Assembly (NCBI GenBank): GCA_902465605.1
Contig: CABQNT010000002.1
Location: forward strand, 124,001 to 188,000
Length of the DNA: 64,000 nucleotides
DNA from: Prevotella sp902465605
GTDB taxonomy: Bacteria; Bacteroidota; Bacteroidia; Bacteroidales; Bacteroidaceae
Direction of reading: 5' to 3'
Positions 59,927-64,000 of the stretch are shown here, piece by piece. Within the stretch, counting starts at the first letter, position 1; each line of letters opens with the position of its first letter. The notes below the pieces were generated by a model, which saw only the letters and a list, made by a program, of their open reading frames with translations, did no database searches and had not been told where the DNA came from. The position numbers were made by a program, and so were the translations under genes.

Positions 59927-59948
59927 TAAAACATTAGGTAAAATTTAT

Positions 59949-59976
59949 AAGGGGTGCTACAAGGTACCCCTTTTTC
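59949..59976 (+). terminator. intrinsic terminator of the OmpA-family gene
   Basis: AAGGGGT (59949-59955) pairs with ACCCCTT (59966-59972), followed by TTTTT. It ends only about 9 bp before the mtgA start. Confidence 0.85.
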
Positions 59977-59984
59977 ATTGAAAC

Positions 59985-60713
59985 ATGAAGATTATCGCAT
60001 CATTCTTCCGTTGGGTAATTATTCTCTTTTTGGCAACATCAATCCTCACTGTTGTCGCCTACCGGTTCATACCCGTCTACATAACCCCCTTGATGGTGAT
60101 TCGATGCTTCGAGAATGGCGAGCTCAAGATGCATCACCATTGGGTACCAATGGACGATATTTCACGACACATGCCTGTTGCCGTGATGGCCAGTGAGGAC
60201 CAACGGTTCTTGTTGCACCATGGTTTTGACTACAATGCCATTGAGAAAGCTGCGGTTCATAATATCAAAAACAAGACGGGAAAGAAGCGCGGAGCAAGCA
60301 CAATTACGCAACAAACGGCGAAAAACGTTTTCCTTTGGCCCGGTCGTTCGTGGGTCAGAAAAGGTTTTGAAGTTTACTTCACCGCACTTATAGAATTGAT
60401 ATGGAGCAAACAACGCATCATGGAGGTGTACTTGAATTCCATCGAAATGGGAGACATGGTATATGGCGTGGATGCCGTAGCACGCTATCATTTCGGAAAA
60501 ACGGCCAGTGATTTGTCGCGATCTGAATGTGCACTCATCGCCGCAACACTGCCAAACCCCATTCGGTTCAGCAGCAAAGCCCCCAGTGGGTATGTTCGGT
60601 TAAGACAAAAAAAGATAGAACATGAGATGAAATTTATTCCATCATTCCCAAAAGAAGGAGAGGATATTGATCCAAACACCACCAAAGGAGGCATCTACCA
60701 CAAGAAAAGATGA
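59985..60713 (+). CDS. mtgA: monofunctional peptidoglycan glycosyltransferase
   Basis: A 242-residue GT51 enzyme polymerising lipid II without a transpeptidase domain. A membrane helix (residues about 8-28) precedes the catalytic domain: MASEDQRFLLHHGFD (catalytic Glu), KRGASTITQQTAKN, FLWPGRSWVRKG, EVYLNSIEMGDMVYGV. It overlaps uvrD by 4 bp (ATGA), so cell-wall synthesis and a DNA helicase share a transcript, as with PBP1A and the Pif1-like gene. Confidence 0.94.
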   Translation: MKIIASFFRWVIILFLATSILTVVAYRFIPVYITPLMVIRCFENGELKMHHHWVPMDDISRHMPVAVMASEDQRFLLHHGFDYNAIEKAAVHNIKNKTGKKRGASTITQQTAKNVFLWPGRSWVRKGFEVYFTALIELIWSKQRIMEVYLNSIEMGDMVYGVDAVARYHFGKTASDLSRSECALIAATLPNPIRFSSKAPSGYVRLRQKKIEHEMKFIPSFPKEGEDIDPNTTKGGIYHKKR

Positions 60714-63142
60714 AAGATTTATTGTCGCAATTAAACCAAGAACAGCGCTCGGCTGTTACTTATAACGACGGTCCACAACTGGTCATCGCGGGTGCTGGGT
60801 CGGGCAAGACGCGTGTGTTGACTTACAAAATAGCTTATTTGGTTCAACAAGGTATGAAGCCCTGGTCCATCTTAGCATTGACGTTTACCAACAAAGCGGC
60901 TAACGAGATGAAGCAGCGCATCGCACAGTTGATTGGGCAAGAGACAGCCAGATACATCCAAATGGGGACCTTTCACTCCATTTTTTCTCGCATTTTACGC
61001 ATCGAGGCCGATGCTATTGGCTACACTTCGGGCTTTACCATCTATGACGAAAGTGATTCTCGGTCGTTGCTCAAGACCATCATCAAGGAAATGGGGCTCG
61101 ACGACAAGGTGTACAGGCCAGCCGGCGTACATGCCATTATCAGCAAAGCCAAAAACCAACTCATCATGCCTCGTGATTATTCCAGTAGGTCAGAATTCAT
61201 GAATCGCGACCGAAACAGTCGCATGCCCGAGCTTCATTCTGTTTACGAGGCTTATGTACAGCGATGCCGTAAGGCCAATGCTATGGACTTTGACGACTTG
61301 CTTGTTCTGACCCACCAGTTGCTGAAAGAGCATGAAGACATTCGACAAAAATATTGCGAGCGCTTTCAGTATGTGCTGGTTGATGAATATCAGGACACCA
61401 ACTACGCCCAACAATGCATCGTATGGCTGCTGACCAAAGAGCATCGTCACATCTGCGTGGTGGGCGATGATGCGCAAAGTATCTACGGATTTCGTGGAGC
61501 CAACATCGATAACATCTTGGATTTCCAACAGATATACGAAGATTCTCGCCTCTTCAAGCTTCAGCAAAACTACCGATCTACACAGAGAATCGTGCAGGCA
61601 GCCAACAGTTTGATTAAGCACAACGAACGGCAAATACCCAAAGACGTGTTCAGTGAGAACGATGAGGGTGAGAAGATTATTTTTAAACCCGTTTATTCTG
61701 ACAAAGAAGAAGCATTTGTGGTTTGCAAGGACATCAAACGAATTGCCAGGCAAGATAATGCACCCTACAGCGATTTTGCCATTTTGTACCGAACCAACGC
61801 ACAAAGCCGAAGTTTCGAGGAGGAGATGCGAAAGCAAAACATTCCATACCGAATTTATGGCGGCTTGAGCTTTTATCAGCGCAAGGAGATTAAAGACATC
61901 ATCGCTTATTTTCGTTTGGTCGTCAATCCTGATGATGAAGAGGCCTTCAAGCGCATCATCAATTACCCAACCAGGGGCATCGGGAATGTGACAATCCAAA
62001 AGATAGCCGACTCGGCTCGCAACCATGCAGTGAGTTTCTGGCAGGTCATATCCAATCCTGCGCAATATCTCCAGGAGCTGAACCAAGGCACACTTGGCAA
62101 AATCAATCGATTTAAAGAACTCATAGAGGGATATATCTTAAAAGCTTCTGACACAGATGTATATCAGTTGGGCAATGAGATTATGAAGACAAGTGGATTC
62201 ATTGCCGACATCTATTCCAATAGCGATCCAGAAGGACTGGCCCGACAAGAGAATGTAGAAGAGCTGTTGGCGGGTATGCAAGATTTCTGTGAAAGCAAGA
62301 AAGAAGAGGGTAGAGAAAACGAAATTTATCTCACCGACTATCTTCAGGAGGTTGCTTTGCTCACTGATTTGGACAGCGATGATGGCGAGGGAAGTAGGGT
62401 GTCACTGATGACTGTGCATGCCGCCAAGGGACTGGAGTTTCCCACCGTCTTCATTGTTGGACTGGAAGAAAACATATTTCCAAGTCCCCTGTCGATGGGC
62501 TCGATGCGGGAGATGGAGGAAGAACGCCGTTTGCTCTATGTGGCCATCACCCGAGCAGAGAAGCATTGTATCATGACAAGTGCCAAAAACCGATGGCGAT
62601 TTGGCAAGATGGAGTTTGATACGCCAAGTAGATTTATCAAAGACATTGATTCACGTTTTATACACATAGAATCCGAATCCGAAGTCGAAGCGTCCGATGA
62701 TTCATTACATACGCCTTACAGTGGAAGCTCCTTCTCGGGCGATGTTTATCGTCGATATAGTGACCGAATGCAGAACTCCCGGCCTGTGGCCAGCCAGTTC
62801 CAAGCCGACCCCAAGCCGAAAATCACTGCTCCGCGTCGTGCAGAGGAGGCGGTTGACCCCTTCTCTACCTCCTTTAAACGCCAACTCCAACAGGCAGGTG
62901 GAAACTTTAAGCGAGTAGCTGATGCCATGACCAACGGTGGGCGAACAGTGGCAGCCTCTTCTTCCAGTCCTGATGCCTCAGGCTTGCAAGAGGGCTGCAC
63001 CATCGAGCATCAGCGTTTCGGCATTGGCACCGTACTCCGTCTGGAAGGCAAGGGCGAGAACCGAAAGGCCACCGTGGCCTTCAGGAATGCGGGAACCAAG
63101 CAGTTGCTATTGAAATTCGCCCGATTCAAGGTGCTGTCATAG
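60710..63142 (+). CDS. UvrD/PcrA-type DNA helicase
   Basis: An 810-residue superfamily 1A 3'-5' helicase. Walker A is GAGSGKTRVL (residues ~28-37), then FTNKAANEMKQR, VDEYQDTN, GDDAQSIYGFRGA, LQQNYRST, MTVHAAKGLEFPTVFIVGLEE and VAITRAEK. After a disordered linker (about 660-760) a C-terminal Tudor-like domain (IEHQRFGIGTVLRLEG) resembles the PcrA RNA-polymerase-interacting domain. Roles in nucleotide-excision repair and clearing of replication forks are expected. Confidence 0.94.
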   Translation: MKDLLSQLNQEQRSAVTYNDGPQLVIAGAGSGKTRVLTYKIAYLVQQGMKPWSILALTFTNKAANEMKQRIAQLIGQETARYIQMGTFHSIFSRILRIEADAIGYTSGFTIYDESDSRSLLKTIIKEMGLDDKVYRPAGVHAIISKAKNQLIMPRDYSSRSEFMNRDRNSRMPELHSVYEAYVQRCRKANAMDFDDLLVLTHQLLKEHEDIRQKYCERFQYVLVDEYQDTNYAQQCIVWLLTKEHRHICVVGDDAQSIYGFRGANIDNILDFQQIYEDSRLFKLQQNYRSTQRIVQAANSLIKHNERQIPKDVFSENDEGEKIIFKPVYSDKEEAFVVCKDIKRIARQDNAPYSDFAILYRTNAQSRSFEEEMRKQNIPYRIYGGLSFYQRKEIKDIIAYFRLVVNPDDEEAFKRIINYPTRGIGNVTIQKIADSARNHAVSFWQVISNPAQYLQELNQGTLGKINRFKELIEGYILKASDTDVYQLGNEIMKTSGFIADIYSNSDPEGLARQENVEELLAGMQDFCESKKEEGRENEIYLTDYLQEVALLTDLDSDDGEGSRVSLMTVHAAKGLEFPTVFIVGLEENIFPSPLSMGSMREMEEERRLLYVAITRAEKHCIMTSAKNRWRFGKMEFDTPSRFIKDIDSRFIHIESESEVEASDDSLHTPYSGSSFSGDVYRRYSDRMQNSRPVASQFQADPKPKITAPRRAEEAVDPFSTSFKRQLQQAGGNFKRVADAMTNGGRTVAASSSSPDASGLQEGCTIEHQRFGIGTVLRLEGKGENRKATVAFRNAGTKQLLLKFARFKVLS

Positions 63143-63251
63143 CAAGGGTAGGATAGCGTTTGCAGAGCGCATTTTGTTGAGTTATTTCAGTATTTTAAAT
63201 TCTCATTCTAGAAAAATATTCGCCATCACGCGGTTGTTTTCGAGTCGTTTT

Positions 63252-63381
63252 TAGCGTCTGTCAGCCTAAAAGCATTGCTTTTGGCCTTCCAGAAGGTACA
63301 GTTTGGCATGTTAAAGCAATTGGTTTTCTATTGAAAGTCATTGCTTTTCGGGTGTAAAAGCATTGATGTTCACAACCCGCA
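63252..63381. repeat. 22-bp dyad array G
   Basis: Units at 63274, 63296, 63318, 63340 and 63362 are exactly 22 bp apart, with a weaker one at 63252. Cores are ATTGCTTTTGG, GTACAGTTTGG, AATTGGTTTTC, ATTGCTTTTCG and ATTGATGTTCA; phase is kept although individual units have drifted far. It lies in the 590-bp gap between uvrD and ftcD. Confidence 0.82.
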
Positions 63382-63462
63382 TCAGGCATAGGAATACCTA
63401 AGTTATTGATACATAGTATACTGCAAAATTCTCATATTTGCGTGCTATCATGCGTCTGGTTG

Positions 63463-63480
63463 CAAATACGCGAGTATTTG
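63463..63480. repeat. 7-bp hairpin with GCGA tetraloop
   Basis: CAAATAC and GTATTTG (63463-63469, 63474-63480) close the GNRA-type loop GCGA. No T-run follows directly. Part of the uvrD-ftcD gap, which otherwise shows array G and the ftcD promoter only. Confidence 0.4.
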
Positions 63481-63660
63481 AGAGGGTAGTAAATATTTTT
63501 CATCATTTTCACCCTACCAGTCGAGAATAAGATGAACAGCTTGTGGGGAAATCATCATTATGTCCTTAACATTCAATTCTGTGAGGTCCATGGGTGGGGT
63601 GTTTCCCATCGTTCAAAAAAAAAAGAAGGCCATGTTTATCATCCTTTAGATATATTTTTT

Positions 63661-63691
63661 TTTGCAGGTTTATTCTTTTTTTATACCTTTA
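63661..63691 (+). promoter_or_regulatory. promoter of ftcD
   Basis: TTTG (63661-63664), a 19-bp gap, and TACCTTTA (63684-63691; last base deviates from G). The leader would be about 35 nt. Confidence 0.7.
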
Positions 63692-63733
63692 CCACATCAA
63701 ACGAAGAACAACTTAAACCTAATCATATTAAAA

Positions 63734-64000
63734 ATGACAAAAAATCAACAAATCGTAGAGTGCGTCCCTAATTTTAGCGAGGGTCGCAACATGCATGTAA
63801 TCAAGCAAATTACAGATGAGATTGAGCGCGTGAAGGGTGTTAAACTTTTAGATGTAGACCCGGGTGAGGCCACCAATAGAACGGTGGTGACGTTTGTCGG
63901 TTCGCCCGATAATGTATTAGAAGCTGCATTCCAAGCCGTGAAAAAGGCAGCCCAGCTCATTGATATGCGCAATCACCATGGAGCGCATCCACGAATGGGT
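63734..64000 (+). CDS. ftcD: glutamate formimidoyltransferase, N-terminal part (partial)
   Basis: The first 89 codons of a gene cut by the window end. The start (QQIVECVPNFSEGRN) and later LLDVDPGEATNRTVVTFVG and IDMRNHHGAHPRMG are hallmark segments of the formiminotransferase N-terminal subdomain, which moves the formimino group from formiminoglutamate to tetrahydrofolate in histidine breakdown. Probably first gene of a hut-type operon lying to the right; not visible here. Confidence 0.93.
   Translation, partial: MTKNQQIVECVPNFSEGRNMHVIKQITDEIERVKGVKLLDVDPGEATNRTVVTFVGSPDNVLEAAFQAVKKAAQLIDMRNHHGAHPRMG

Noticed and set aside
63532..63771. 79-codon plus-strand open frame before ftcD
   Set aside because: It overlaps the ftcD promoter and start in another frame and contains homopolymer-rich, low-complexity translation.

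Overview
The window looks like core chromosome of a member of the phylum Bacteroidota, order Bacteroidales, most likely Prevotella or a close relative. The evidence is the promoter grammar (TTTG, a 19-20 bp gap, TAnnTTTG, typically ending in TTTGC), an LpxC-FabZ fusion, a GldB-type lipoprotein, families largely confined to this order (DUF4836, DUF4954, DUF5715), Bacteroidales-type lipoprotein signals and frequent TTG/GTG look-alike starts just upstream of the true ATG. I see no rRNA, tRNA, phage, insertion sequence, integrase or CRISPR locus. Both ends cut genes: 11 codons of an unknown gene at the left and the first 89 codons of ftcD at the right.

Layout. 0-10.2 kb: small repeat-rich lipoprotein, mtaB-glycosyltransferase pair, gldB, then a plus-strand run of nucleoside-type MFS transporter, BFN nuclease, rsmE, DUF4836 lipoprotein and an ABC ATPase/FtsX-like permease pair. 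10.2-18.7 kb: a candidate small RNA, then minus-strand purine salvage (xpt-pbuX), TPR protein, M64 peptidase and folK; a plus-strand glucosaminidase-LysM protein; a minus-strand GH25 lysozyme with a zinc-ribbon membrane protein. 19.5-21.7 kb: aspS and a basic-tailed winged-helix protein. 21.9-30.4 kb: minus-strand envelope run lpxD, lpxC-fabZ, lpxA, miaA, PBP1A and a Pif1-like helicase. 30.6-37.7 kb: minus-strand housekeeping genes phoH, purC, menG, aroE, purM, prfA and pyrF. 37.8-39.2 kb: a convergent pair, DUF5715 and a secreted unknown. 39.4-47.2 kb: minus-strand hflX, DUF4954, M16 peptidase and fumarase. 48-52.5 kb: amino-sugar cluster of GH20 hexosaminidase, nagB and a NagB-like/PIG-L fusion. 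52.7-59 kb: ansA, rlmD, AspT-type transporter and proS. 59.2-63.1 kb: OmpA lipoprotein, mtgA and uvrD/pcrA.

How the genes work together. Four peptidoglycan genes (PBP1A, MtgA, glucosaminidase-LysM, GH25) and four lipid A steps (LpxA, LpxC, FabZ, LpxD) make this an envelope-rich window. The GH20-NagB-PIG-L cluster fits release of GlcNAc from glycans and its conversion to fructose-6-phosphate, although the NagB domain of the fusion protein has lost the four catalytic positions present in the neighbouring NagB.

The most unusual non-coding feature is a family of seven intergenic arrays (A-G) of a degenerate motif repeating every 22 bp almost exactly. Each unit is a roughly 19-bp imperfect dyad (CCAAnnGC-AWTG-nnTTTGG) followed by about 3 variable bases. 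The arrays do not correlate with the function or direction of neighbouring genes. Other structured non-coding DNA includes a 66-bp tandem hairpin repeat in an mRNA leader, a perfect 21-bp inverted repeat, a 17-bp inverted repeat around 57 bp, and an orphan consensus promoter leading to an intrinsic terminator (candidate small RNA). Several genes have start codons 6-10 bp from the -7 box and are probably leaderless or nearly so.
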